Source of the DNA: Omphiscola glabra
Taxonomy: Eukaryota; Mollusca; Gastropoda; Lymnaeidae
Reading direction: 5' to 3'
Assembly: GCA_964017045.1 (NCBI GenBank)
Contig: OZ024798.1
Coordinates: 28,200,347-28,264,346, forward strand
Length of the DNA: 64,000 bases
The notes below the pieces were generated by a model, which did no database searches, was not told the origin of the DNA, and saw only the letters and a list, made by a program, of their open reading frames with translations. Every line of letters starts with the position of its first letter. The stretch's first letter is position 1. Shown in pieces: positions 12,190 through 23,591 of this stretch. The position numbers were made by a program, and so were the translations under genes.

Positions 12190-12717
12190 GAAAGAGTAGA
12201 GATGTTATTATCAATGCTCACTCCCCTTTTTCAAATGAAACAAGACACTGGTCATACGATTCCAGTTAAAATCTTTTAAATGTGGACTTAACACTTGCAA
12301 TTTTTAAAAAACCCATAAATTTGAGCCTCAACGGTATAAATATAACTCATGGGATTGGACGTATTTTATCCCCATAGTGAAATTGTTATAGTTAATGATG
12401 TAAAATAAAGAGGTTAAAAGGGTAAACAAATACATTTTATTTTCATATTGAATGGCCTCCAGGGACGTTTAAGTTCAGTTACATTGTTGTGCGCATTTTC
12501 AATTAAGTAACATCTAGAACAGTGCGCTTTTAAATATCTGTTAAATGAAGGTTTTCAGTGCGCATATGTTTATTTGATGCATGCATTTTTAAGAAAGGTT
12601 TATACTAAGTGATTTAAGAAAAATTAGATCATTAAAATTATCACATGGTTCAGGGGCGAAAATGGTTCTTTGGGGTACCTAGAGGCTTTTAGGCATTAGT
12701 GTTCTTTTTTTTATTAG
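12190..12717. other. Spacer, no gene seen
   Basis: Unique AT-rich sequence between copy A and the broken third paralogue. Confidence 0.5.
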
Positions 12718-13025
12718 TGAACTTCTTAATTTGGATGTGAATAGTGTCCTTGCTGGTTTACAGTTAGATGGACTTGTGAAAGCTATCGATGATTTGGCTC
12801 GTGCTGTTGTTGCAACTGCAGCTGAGACGTTGAAGGAGTTGTTGGTGGCATACCAAGGAGCTGATCTTTCTGATGCCGAGTGAGTTTCTATTCTAATATG
12901 TTTTTATGTTAACTGAATAGACATTGAAAGGAATCTGACGTCGAGTGAGTCTCAACAAGAAGCGGCTTCTGGAAATGTTGAGTGGAGATGATTGACTTCT
13001 CGGTGGACTTTTGGATTTAGATGGA
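12718..13025 (+). pseudogene. Broken third paralogue of the six-cysteine secreted-protein gene
   Basis: Positions 12718-12881 match the 3' part of coding exon 2 (frame reads LAGLQLDGLVKAIDDLARA, then ETLKELL and LSDAE before a gtgag donor like that of the intact genes). The match continues into the first bases of the following intron. Then, out of order, 12945-13025 matches an earlier part of exon 2 (tcaacaagaagcggcttctg and the following GGLLD-coding bases), with in-frame stops. No signal peptide exon and no cysteine exon are found nearby. It is more diverged than copies A and B are from each other, so it predates their duplication. A LINE fragment directly abuts its right end. Confidence 0.75.
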
Positions 13026-13033
13026 TTTCTCAA

Positions 13034-13478
13034 AAAATCTGTTTGTATGAGCGTATTCTTTATGTCCCCAAGACACGCACAAAAACATACGGTGAACGAT
13101 CTTTCTCTTTCTGTGCCCCCAAACAAACAATTGAATTCTCTTCCATAACACATCCGCAATATATGAACTAACACAGACGACTTCAAAACTGCACTCAAAC
13201 CACTTCTCTTTAAACTCTACTATCCTGACTGATCCCCCCCCCTCCTCTTTTCTGACCGATAAACAATACCGCTGGGTGCTGACATATAAATAGTTCTTGA
13301 ATGGTTGGAGTGAATACACATTTGTTTTGTTTTATTTAATTAATGTATGTTAATTAATTTGTTTAAAGTTCACGATTATGTTTGTTAAATTTTATGTACA
13401 GCGTGGTGAGCCCAGCCCTAGGCTGGGGTACCACGCTATATAAAATCACTAATAATAATAATAATAAAATAATAATGA
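13034..13478 (+). mobile_element. 3' end of a CR1/L2-like non-LTR retrotransposon
   Basis: Plus-strand reading shows YGERSFSFCAPKQ, then after frameshifts NSLP and TDDFKTALKPLLF, the order typical of the C-terminus of CR1/L2 reverse-transcriptase proteins. It is followed by ccacgctatataaaatcac and a (TAA)n tail, typical of these 3' ends. Heavily decayed and 5'-truncated. The class is from motif memory only. Confidence 0.65.
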
Positions 13479-13487
13479 CCGACTTAA

Positions 13488-13650
13488 TATAGTAGAGGTG
13501 TATGTGGAACGGAAGATCGTTAGTTTGTGATATAGCGCCAAATCAGAATTAAGTAAAGCTATGTCTCTGAGTTGGTGGGTGCATTTGATGAAGATGGCAA
13601 TGTCTCCAATGCGTCATTTGTTACACGCGTAACAATTTAAGTCTATAGTA
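13488..13650 (-). repeat. Inverted repeat, right arm
   Basis: Reverse-complement partner of 410-575, with only a few mismatches. The two arms enclose duplication unit 1 and the broken third paralogue. Confidence 0.85.
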
Positions 13651-13696
13651 GATTACCCTTTTTAAGTTTAAGCAAATTATTTTAATGTTGTACATT

Positions 13697-13852
13697 TAGT
13701 AAAAAAGATAAGAAAGATAAGAAAGATTAGAAAGATAAGAAAGATAAAAAAATAAGAAAGATAAGAAAGATATGAAAGATAAGAAAGATCAAAAAGATAA
13801 GAAGGATAAGAAAGATAAGAAAGATAAGAAAGGTAAGAAAGATACATTTTTT
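13697..13852. repeat. 9-bp gataagaaa minisatellite
   Basis: Purine-rich on the plus strand, about 16 imperfect copies. Confidence 0.85.
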
Positions 13853-13884
13853 CTTGTATGAGCAATATAAAATAAAATTACACT

Positions 13885-13965
13885 TGGTGGGTAGATCTAG
13901 TAGACGAAACTTGATGGATAGATCTAGACGAAACTTGGTAGATAGATCTAGACGAAACTTGGTTC
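13885..13965. repeat. Short tandem repeat with agatctagacgaaacttggt
   Basis: About three copies, period near 24. Confidence 0.75.
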
Positions 13966-14202
13966 AAATGCATTTAAAAATTTATTTTGAAAACCTGGAT
14001 GGTTTTAAATTCATAATATTCTCAGCTGTAATTGTTAGGAATACTAATTTTGTTGTCCTTATTTTACAAGTTATGTCACTCACATATTTCAACCGATTTT
14101 AATTGGAAAACTTTACAATTCTATTTTACTTGATCTGATGAATTATTTAGGCTCCCTTATCTTAGTTATAATAAAACCTTACATTATAGAACGGATCCCC
14201 AG

Positions 14203-14520
14203 TGTTGACAAAGGAACTATCTTACAAACGCTTGGTGTTCCCTAAGGAACTATCTTACAAACACCTAATGTTGACTTTGGACCTATCTTACAAACACCTG
14301 ATGTTCACCTTGGACCTTTCTTACAAACACCTGATGTTGACTATGGAACTATCTTACAAACACCTGATGTTGACTATGGAACTATCTTACAAACACCTGA
14401 TGTTGACTATGGATCTATCTTACAAACACCTGATGTTGACTATGGAACTATCTTACAAACACCTGATGTTGACTGTAAACCTATCTTACAAACGCCTTGT
14501 GTTGACCAGTGAACCATTTT
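14203..14520. repeat. 33-bp minisatellite (unit 2), about 10 copies
   Basis: Same core as 2850-2998, expanded mainly by the variant cacctgatgttgactatg. Confidence 0.9.
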
Positions 14521-15276
14521 AAATATGCCCAGAACAATTTTAATCTTTGTCGTTTAATCTCACTGTAACTCACTGTAAGAAAACATTCAAATAAAATATG
14601 GCTTACTGTACTTAATTTCTTCCTTATATTTATTTTGTTAACTGTAGGAATTCAAAAGTTGGCAAAAGAATGGGGGTGGGGCGAGCGTTAACCCTGCTCC
14701 CTGACTTCGATTGGAATCGGCTGCAACCTTCCACTTCATGGAGACGCCCCTGCAGAAGATTAAAAAAAACCCGCCCCACCTAAGTCCAATCGCACGCAAT
14801 CATTGAATCAAACATTGAAAAAAAAGATCTAACCAAAGCAATATTACATATTAAGAGCCATTGAAAAATGGAGAGAAAAAGTAACGTGACAAAATATTTT
14901 TCAATTTTATCTAATAAAGAAGAACAGAATTGAATAATACGCTTTCTATATTTTGAAAGATATGTTTTTAAAACTTATGTAAAGAAATTTTTGTATGTGT
15001 ATTTTTGAGTTGGGAAAACCTTATGTGACGAAATCAAGCCGTCCTTAAAAGTTAAATGTACTTAAAACTTAAAACACATTCTTAGAATGACCCCCCCCCC
15101 CCCCCCAAACCACAACCTACGTTTTGTTTTTGAGTTCAAGACGACTTATTCCCCGTTGATTGTCGTTATCCAACGTGAATCGCTAACTGATATTTTGACC
15201 AACGGAATGAACCCCCGGGGCTATAGTCGGCAGGCCAGTCCCCTTATGACATGTCGTCTAAGAGCAGCTGTCACCG

Positions 15277-16405
15277 ACCCCCTGAAGTAACCAGGGGAAC
15301 AATATCACCATGTAGGGTAACCACCTCTTTCTAAAGAGTACTGCTGCACGGTACTTACCAGAATGCCAGAAACAAGCATGGGATATGATTACTTGTTGCC
15401 GTTAAGGAATATTAGGTATGGGATTTTTGTGGCAATTGATGCCGATGATTCTTTCTTACTGACCTTTATGGGACCGTTCCAAGGCAATCCCATCTAAGGC
15501 GTGACAAAATCAGAAACCACGTGTAGAAATCCCATTTAGAGGGCATCTGACGCCACCCCGGAATGAGAAGGGGGATTTTTAGGAGGTTAACATAAATCTA
15601 TTACAACTGTTAGAAAGTTCGACAGTAGGTGTTGTGAGAGCAGCACCACCAGCCGACCAGGTGTTGTGAGAGCAGCACCACCAGCCGACCAGGTATTGCG
15701 AGAGCAGCACCACCAGCCGACAAGGTGTTGTGAGAACAGCACCACCGGCCGACCAGGTGTTGTGAGAGCAGCACCACCAGCCGACCAGGTGCTGTGAGAG
15801 AAGCACCACCAGCCGACCAGGTGTTGTGAGAGCAGCACCATCAGACGACCAGGTGTTGTAAGAGTAGCTCCACCAGCCGACCAGGTGCTGTGAGGGCAGC
15901 ACCATCAGCCTACCAGGTGCTGTGAGAGCAGCACCACCAGCCGACCAGGTGTTGTTAGAGCAGCACCATCAGCCGACCAGGTTCTGTGAGAGCAGCAACA
16001 TGAGACGACTATATGTTGTGAGAGCAGCACCATCAGCCGTCCAGGTGCTGTAAGAGCAGCACCACCAGCCGACCAGGTGTTGTGAGAGCAGCACCACCAG
16101 CCGACCAGGTGTTGTGAGAACAGCACCACCAGGCGACCAGGTGTTGTCTTCTTCTTCTTCTATGTTTTGAGGGCCCACGATCAATGCATTGATCATTATG
16201 GCTCCTATGTTTCAGAGGGGTTGTGAGAGCAGCACCACCAGCCGACCAGGTGTTCCTTTATTGATGCCGCCACACTAGTGTAGTCTATCGAGTGGAAGGC
16301 GGATTGGTATGTCTCAGTGGCGGAATACCCCAGATCAAAATTACGCAGGTTGTGTTTGGGAAGAGGTTGTACATTGGTGAAGACATAATGAGCTCAGGTT
16401 CGATA
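15277..16405 (-). mobile_element. Dispersed repeat, copy 2, swollen by an internal minisatellite
   Basis: Unit 2 counterpart of 3728-4365. The difference in length comes from the 33-bp array at 15630-16250. A further piece of about 70 bases (16146-16218, with agggcccacgatcaatgcat) interrupts the last units. Confidence 0.7.
15630..16250. repeat. 33-bp minisatellite (unit 2), about 18 copies
   Basis: Same unit as 4098-4200. Because the period is 33, long open frames appear in several frames on the minus strand; they are products of the repeat. Confidence 0.9.
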
Positions 16406-16740
16406 ATTTGCTGTTTTCTTAAGGAAGTTTGTTAGTTAGTAGAACAAACAACCACCCCCACCCCACAAACCTTTTGTCAAATCTTGAGCTGTTGTTGAAA
16501 TTTTATTACGCATCAATATATTAAATTCATTTGTCTCAAATTGCACATGATAGTGATTTAGCCAATGCCCAATTATAGGAAATACACTATAGATCTCGTG
16601 CTAAATGTTAGATACATTCTTTTAAGATCGTCACACCAAGTTATCACAGTTAAGTTAGTGCACTTCTGAAGCCGGTCAATTCTAAAACCTACCTGGTAAC
16701 TACATCACCGTATTGACGCAATGAAAGAATTCACCGCTCC

Positions 16741-16938
16741 TTCGATGAATTATTTAGGATCCCTTATCTTAGTGATAATAAAAACCTTACATTATAAATT
16801 ATAGAACGGATCCCCAGTGTTGACAAAGGAACTATCTTACAAACGCTTGGTGTTCCCTAAGGAACTATCTTACAAACACCTAATGTTGACTTTGGACCTA
16901 TCTTACAAACACCTGATGTTCACCTTGGACCTTTCTTA
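16741..16938 (+). repeat. Displaced copy of 14137-14325
   Basis: About 198 bases nearly identical to the left flank and first units of the 33-bp array of unit 2, placed 2.6 kb downstream between ccgctcctt and gttcgattgagg, which are nearly continuous in unit 1 at 4676-4695. Confidence 0.85.
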
Positions 16939-17211
16939 CAGTTCGATTGAGGATCAGTTCCCTGAAGCCGGATTCGAAGAACGCCGCCCAGAACCCATCC
17001 GGAAGACCAAGCCGTTAGCCTGCAACCATAGGACCACGAGCTGATAGGACTTTGCACCCACGATAGACGCATCGCTGGGAAGTCCAAACACACATTACAA
17101 CGTACAAGGAAAGAGCTTTTCCACAACACACTGCCTTAACTTCTCCTTTCGTTTCCACCCTGAGAAGCCACGAAGGAGAGGACCGGAGAAACCACTTCCA
17201 ACACTGAAATG

Positions 17212-17330
17212 ATCTCATTATTGATTGATCTCACTATTGATCGATCTCAATATTGATTGATCTAACTACTGTTTGATCTCATTTTTGATTAATCTCCTTA
17301 CTGATTGATCTTACTTTTTATTCATCTAGC
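17212..17330. repeat. Short TGATCTCATTATTGAT-type repeat (unit 2)
   Basis: Counterpart of 4960-5075, similar length. Confidence 0.75.
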
Positions 17331-17614
17331 CAGATCGTCAGAAGGATTACAATTCTGATACAAAGCAAAGCGACTATTATGATGAGTGTTTGACATTACG
17401 GGACGCCAATATACATGATATATAGAAACTAGATTAAGTTATATGAAAGTTGTTTTTCATATCATTGGCTTTCATAGAATCTATTGGAATACGTGTACAT
17501 AAAAAAACTTCATTTTATTTCTGAAATTGTGTTTTGAAGTCTTTGATACTTAGGTATAAATGAATGTGATCATTGTGTCCCTTAGTGCCTGAATATGATA
17601 TAACATAAAACATC

Positions 17615-17970
17615 TAGACGCCAGCAGGTGGGACACTCATACGAGAGTGGTTCCTAGACACGAGTAGCTGAAACACTCATACAAAAGTGGTTCCTAGACA
17701 CGAGGTGGGACACTCATACAAGTGTGGTCCATAGACACGATCAGGTGGGACACTTAAACGAGAGTGGTTCCTAGACACCAACAGGTGGAACACTCATACA
17801 AAAGTGGTTCCTAGACACGAGCAGGTGGGACACTCATACGAGAGTGGTCCATAGACACCAACAGGTGGGACACTCATACAAAAGTGGTTCCTAGACACGA
17901 GCAGGTGGGACACACATACGAGAGTGATTAAATGACACGAGCAAGTGGGACACTCATACGAGAGTGGTTT
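17615..17970. repeat. 40-bp minisatellite (unit 2), about 9 copies
   Basis: Same unit as 5318-5905 with fewer copies and different variants. Confidence 0.9.
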
Positions 17971-18084
17971 CCACATACCCACGAATCAAAGTCGTTTCAT
18001 CACAACTTAGCTATCTGAAGCTGCAATCAAAATATTTTTTTTAAATAATTTGTTTTTCGTGAATAATGAGACTGCTAAAGCGGT

Positions 18085-18190
18085 TTGGTGTTTTATTTAA
18101 CAGTTAACTGGGGACACTGGTCGAAGTGACATATTGTTGTATTTAACAGTTAACTGGGGACACTGGTCGAAGTGACAGATTGTTGTATTT
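18085..18190. repeat. 46-bp tandem repeat (unit 2), 2 copies
   Basis: Counterpart of 6025-6170. Confidence 0.85.
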
Positions 18191-18349
18191 CTTAAAAGGT
18201 ACATACTACGGTACCTTGTAATTGCTGCAAATGTATCAAATAATGGAGATATGTGAACTAGATGATGGCTTATTTATAATGCGCTCTAGTAAAATTTGGA
18301 ACGATGAAATGCAAATGGTTCCCACCGTTCGAGTGTGATGGATGGTTTT

Positions 18350-18462
18350 GGTGATAGTTTTGTGTCCTCCAACTACAGAGTCGACGGTTTTATCACCATC
18401 ATCAAATATAAATGTTAATTATTGATGACTGTTCGTCACTTCATACAATGCCAAGTCTGTAA
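18350..18462 (+). promoter_or_regulatory. Orphan promoter-like module, unit 2
   Basis: Counterpart of the module at 6328 in the second duplication unit. It also lacks the TATA box and a downstream gene, so the loss happened before the segmental duplication. Confidence 0.55.
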
Positions 18463-18544
18463 TTTGTTGCTCAGTCTTCGCCCCATCTCAAACAATAGTT
18501 TGTCAACAAGCTCAAACATTTATATGTCTAAATCAAAGCATTTC

Positions 18545-18705
18545 TCTGAGGTTGAGGGGCCCCTACAGGAAACTCTCACTAAATCAATGCACTTTTCTGA
18601 TACTTAGGGCCCCTACAGGAAACTCTCACTAAATCAATGCACTTTTCTGAGACTTAGGGCCCCTACAGGAAACTCACACTAAATCAATGCACTTCTCTGA
18701 GGCTT
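18545..18705. repeat. 50-bp minisatellite (unit 2), about 3 copies
   Basis: Same unit as 6530-6935, unexpanded. Confidence 0.9.
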
Positions 18706-18709
18706 ATAG

Positions 18710-19496
18710 GCAGGATATATTTTAGGCAAACCGCCCTGGGAGGGGAATGTCTAAGAAAATATTTATTTTAAAAAAAACTGCTAAATTTTAATTTTTGTAA
18801 AAAATAATTTTTAAGTAATTGAAATTTGTGTCCTTCATCGATTACATTAAATGGAATCAATATAGGTTCGCTTTGATAGGTATATATTGGTGATCCAAAT
18901 CTTTCAGGTTAATATTGCTACAGGCTTAAAGAATTCTATTTAAAATATCCTATCGTTTTGTAAAATTGGCTGCTCCTGTTCGTAAGCCAAACTCATATTT
19001 TTGTTTTTCGCATATATAGGTATTCTAATTTTATTTTTATTTTGCATCTTAGCAAGTTGAAATACTTTAATAACATTTTATTAAACTACCTTTAAATCGC
19101 TGTAAGTTACATAAATTGCATATAGTTTTTGCTAAGTATTAAATCTGTGCAGTCTGTTTTCAAATTATATTGCATCATAAAAGCATTAGTGAAGAGATAA
19201 ATGTTAAATAAAAAAAGTATAATAGCAAAAAAGCCTTCAAAAAATTAGTTTTTAGCATAAATTTTAATGTACTCGATTCCATTCATGTAAAGTGAGTTAG
19301 ATAAATTGAAACTTTGGAGGAAAAAAAAAGATATTTTAACACAAAAATTAGGAATTTAACGGTTGCATGCAAAAAGTTGACAGTTCATCAGTTATTATAA
19401 AATAAGGCACGTTTCCTATTTTGTAACACAGTTTCAGCAACAACAGAGGAAAATGAATTTTTAAAAAATACTTAGCATATATATTTATTAAATCCC
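18710..19496. other. AT-rich spacer of unit 2, no gene seen
   Basis: Counterpart of 6940-7690; the match is broken by the LINE fragment at 19497. Confidence 0.6.
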
Positions 19497-19760
19497 TTAC
19501 GATCCCTACATGCGCGAAACCCCTGCTGGTGTAAGTCTTATTACATCCTCGATCCATCTCAGTCTTGGTCGACCGGTTAGCAATCTGCCAGTAGGTTTCT
19601 GCCTGTAGATCGTTTTCATTGCTCTACAATCCGGCATCCTTTTAATATGTTCTTTCCAGGGCAGTCTGCTTTTTTTTTTATTGTTGCGACTATGGACGGG
19701 TTTTGTACTATTGATATAGTTCGTGGTTTGTACGGATTCCCCAAATAAAATTGTCTATCA
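19497..19760 (-). mobile_element. LINE fragment, C-terminal part (unit 2 only)
   Basis: Reading the minus strand gives GIRTNHELYQ, then across frameshifts pieces like RMPDCRAMKTIYRQK and TEMDRGC, in the order of the C-terminal region of the LINE at 57719-59185. It is decayed, with stops, and absent from the corresponding place in unit 1. Confidence 0.65.
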
Positions 19761-20366
19761 CCGGTTGTGGTGAATAGTCGTCTAGGGGTATGTCCCCTCC
19801 CAACGGCAACCGGAAACCATTTCTAAGTATAAAACTCCGTTTCTTTTTCTTAGCCCCTACAAGGCTGATGTGTATTGAACCATTCACACTTCGGAAAATC
19901 AAGAGATGGTTGAAAATAAAAAGTATTTTTCAATTATTTATATGCTGTGTTAAGACACAGTGCACAATGTTCAAACCATTAATAATTGTGTTCACGTTGG
20001 AGAGATATGCAATTCCTGCACCCAGCAAATCAATCACTCACTTCTTTAAATCAAATCCCTTTTAACACCCATAACAACAATTCGCACCACCCCGGAAATA
20101 CGTCATAAGTCATTCGTGCCTGAGTCAAAATGGTGCGATGTATATGGAAGTTCCTAAAGGAAAACATTATCGATCACTGGCAAAATTATCAAAACAGACA
20201 CATAACAGAATCACGCAATCTGACCGCGACATCTGGTCTTATATTTTCCTGCGAATTTTCCTCTACCATGTATTTAGTAAGGGACCAAGTCTCACTTGCA
20301 TAAGTTTCTACTGGTCTTATGATCGTGGGGTACATTGCCTTTTTTATTCCCCTAGAGAAGGTTTTT

Positions 20367-20840
20367 GCTTCCTAGTAGCTTTTGTAGGCTGAGGGCAGTT
20401 ATGAATTATTTTTTAATTGAGAGTACATATGCCCCTACTTTTGCTCAAGACTCTTCAGATTCCTCAATTTCTGCTACCCCTTTCCTTGACGTCATTCAGT
20501 GTGACTCTACGGGGTTGAATCTAATCTTGTGTCAAATGATTATCTTGAGCGCACCACAACCAGAATGAATTTAGTTTATGTTTTGGCAATGGCCGCCATA
20601 ATGTCTCGACGACGCTTGATAAATTCTTTCCCTTGATCAAATAGTCTTATCAAAACATTCAAATCACGTATACTGCAAAATTTACTTCTTGATTTTTAAA
20701 TAATCACACATTTCCTGATTAGCTATATGCAATTGGGATACTCGATTTCTGTCCTGACAATTAATTTTGGTGTCTATATATATCTATACACTTCCCAGCA
20801 GCGTGCCTAGTGTTAGCGCCACCTTAGGCGGGTTAACTTT
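20367..20840. other. Extra segment present only in unit 2
   Basis: About 480 bases between gagaaggtttttgc and tgccacgcttcg, which are directly joined in unit 1 near 8790. Short tttttgc homology flanks it. No coding frame is recognised; either an insertion in unit 2 or a deletion in unit 1. Confidence 0.6.
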
Positions 20841-21865
20841 TTTGCCACGCTTCGTTTCACGATAGAAACTCGGCGGTTGTCCGTAAATGCCACAGCTCAA
20901 TATAAAGAAAAAATGACATCTGGCAAATTAACTATTCGCCCCCCCCCCCACACACAATTTTCTAAGTCACTAGCGTGAGTATTTGGTGCGAGGGGACAAG
21001 ATTCATTTTAACCCCCGTTCCCCTTTTTTTTTAAAACTCTGAAATTTATTATTTTCCTCAATTAGTACAATAAAAGCAAATTAACTCGCGGACATATGCC
21101 CTCTATGCCTCCTTAGCTACACCTCTTTCCACTGGCACTGCTCCCCCACGAGACTCTGAAATGCCCCCCTCCCCGCGAGGAAATAGTCTAAAAGATACAC
21201 TGGTAATGGGCCCCTATAAGACAATCCCACTAAACTAAATTCACTTTTTAGACTTAAGGTAGGTCTAAGAAATCATCTGATTCTTGAAAAAAAAAGTATC
21301 CACGAGGCAAAAAGTTTAAGAACCACTTATCTAATGTGCTTATCTTAATCTCTGCATTTAGGACTCGTGTATGTAGGGGCGCAGCATGGCCTATTGCCCC
21401 CAGAGACGAACCGCTCCTTCAGACCAGCCCTTCCCACACCACTTCGTGTATGGGAGTTTTAAGTTTTAATGCTTAATGTTAAAAAAAAAATTCAAATGAG
21501 AAAAATAAAGGGGGTGTGATGTATTTAAAATATTCTACATTTCCATGTCTACCAAAATGATGGCCTTTTTTTCAACGAAGACAAAGATTAAGATATTTCT
21601 TTCTTTAAGATTAGTTTTAGACGACGCTTGCATCCAGCTCTTTAGTTATATGTATCTGCTATTTAATTATTTAATATGTACATCTCATGGTGTAGCTAGG
21701 ATTATTGCGAGCCGTGTGGTTGCAAAGCGTTTTGCCGCCCGCTTCAACACGTCTGCAACTGGTAAAAACGTACGCCCTTCCATACAAAGTTAGAGTGCAC
21801 CCGGGGCGGATGTCACCACACTTACCTACGTCAGGATTTGCGTAGTTGGACTGTGGGGATTGAGT

Positions 21866-22053
21866 TTGGTGATAGTTTTTTCTCCCCAACCACAGAGGCG
21901 ACAGTTTTATCAACATCATCAAATATAAATGTTAATCATATATACTTATTAGTCACTCCATACACTATAAAACCTTACGTTGGGTCGTTGTTGAAGTAAG
22001 CTGCCACAACTCTTTGAAACAGCAAGTCACGTTTGAACACAGACAAAAACAAG
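21866..22053 (+). promoter_or_regulatory. Promoter and leader exon of secreted-protein copy B
   Basis: TATAAAA at 21966-21972, leader exon ending at 22053 with the same donor, nearly identical to the copy A promoter. The match confirms that the duplication carried the whole transcription unit. Confidence 0.7.
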
Positions 22054-22274
22054 GTATGTATATTGATAGCTATAAACTCTTGTTTTTTTCTTGGTCATTA
22101 ATGCAGAGATCATATTAAGTTTTATTTTTTAAATTAATAAGTTTGGTCATAAAAATTATTATTTATAAGATATATCTCTAAAATATAATAGAGTTAATAA
22201 AAACAATGTGTATATTTTGTTAATTATAAAAAAATCAGTTTGTATGCTAACAATTTATCTGATCTTTTTCTCAG

Positions 22275-23591
22275 ATGCGTACTTTCTGCCTTGTCCTTTT
22301 GGTTGCGTCCGTCTTCATTGCCTCAGAGGCGTCACCAAATGCCAAAGTCAACAAGAAGCGACTTCTGGAAGTGTTGGGTGGAAGTGATGGACTTCTCGGT
22401 GGACTTTTGGATTTAGGTGGACTTCTTGAGGGAATTACGGGTAGCATTGATGGCATATTGAACGCATTGCTTGACCCGCTGAGTGGCCTGCTTGATAGTA
22501 TTCTAGGTCAACAAGGACTCGTTGCTGACTTGATTGGTAAAGTCCTGGGTTTGACTAGCCTGGATGTGGCTGGTCTCCTTTCTGGTTTACAGCTTGATGG
22601 ACTTGTCAAGGCTATCGATGATGTGGCTCGTGTTGTTATTACAACTGTAGCTCAAACGTTGAAGGAGTTGTTGGCGGCATTACAAGGAGTCGACGTTTCT
22701 GACGCTAAGTGAGTTTCTTTTCTGATATGCTTCTATGTTAATTGAATAGACATATTGAATATATTCATGATGAAGTTTGTTATGTGTCAATTGACACAAT
22801 TACTTTAGGTTATCTGTTGTCAGACGGGTTGTAGAGACACTTGAATGTAATAAAAAATAATAATAATAATTGAAGGTTATTTCACGATCAAGGAATAGAT
22901 TGATTCGAGGCATGCTTGCAAATAACTCGACAATGTCTTATCAAATTTAATCTAAACATAATGATTTGCTAAGATGTGGCTCCATTCTGGGGCAATCAAG
23001 CGTTTTCTTAATGAAGAATTTCATAAAAATCTTTTTTGTGTTAGGAACGATTTCTTTAGAAATTATAACTGCTTAGGAAATACTTTAGGTGGCCAGGTCC
23101 AATCATAAATTATTAAAATGAGCAAAAAAACTTTTCTTTCGAAGAGCCTCACCCGGTTCCGGAGCTGCGAGTTGCCAACCACTGCTCTAGAGGAAACGAG
23201 CTCAAATCCCCTAGTTTAATTTGATGATATAGCTATCTGGTTATCGGCCTAAATCAAACAATCTTTTAGTTACTGATCTATCGTAAACGTCCAAAATAAA
23301 TAATAAGTTACCATAAAACACGGTAAAGTTATTTATGCCTCGGTTTAAAACGTAACAAAAACCAATAGGAAAGAAAATTAAATATTACTTTCGTTTTGTT
23401 TTTCTTCTTTTTTGTTAATGTTACAATTTATTTTTTGTGTTTTGTTTTCAATCAGCGCCCTGGCAAAGAAATTCGACACTTTCCCCTGCAACAAGCTCTG
23501 CCCTGCTTGTGGTGGCCTCCCAGACGCTAATGCCAAGACTCAGTGCGTCAGCTACTGCAAGTCATCAAAATGCCGCTGGCTATATGCATAA
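22275..23591 (+). CDS. Secreted Gly/Leu-rich, six-cysteine protein, copy B (189 aa)
   Basis: Paralogue of the gene at 10212 in the second duplication unit, with exons 22275-22708 and 23456-23591 and identical phases; the non-coding exon ends at 22053. Differences from copy A by position: F6L, V23A, G57S, E79Q, S104G, A120V, A141V, S164G. All six cysteines, the KKR site and the signal peptide are kept. In the last exon five of the six base changes are silent, which suggests purifying selection there; exon 2 has more replacement changes. The second coding intron is about 490 bases shorter than in copy A, mostly because an hAT-like insertion has lost its middle. Promoter, leader exon and poly(A) signal are all present, so this copy looks expressible. 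Function unknown, as for copy A. Confidence 0.85.

Noticed and set aside
14202..14522. 106-codon frame of ELSYKHLMLT repeats
   Set aside because: 33-bp minisatellite; frame length simply follows copy number.
15579..16196. Several minus-strand frames with GWWCCSHNTW-type repeats
   Set aside because: All arise from the 33-bp minisatellite; unit 1 has no equivalent long frame.
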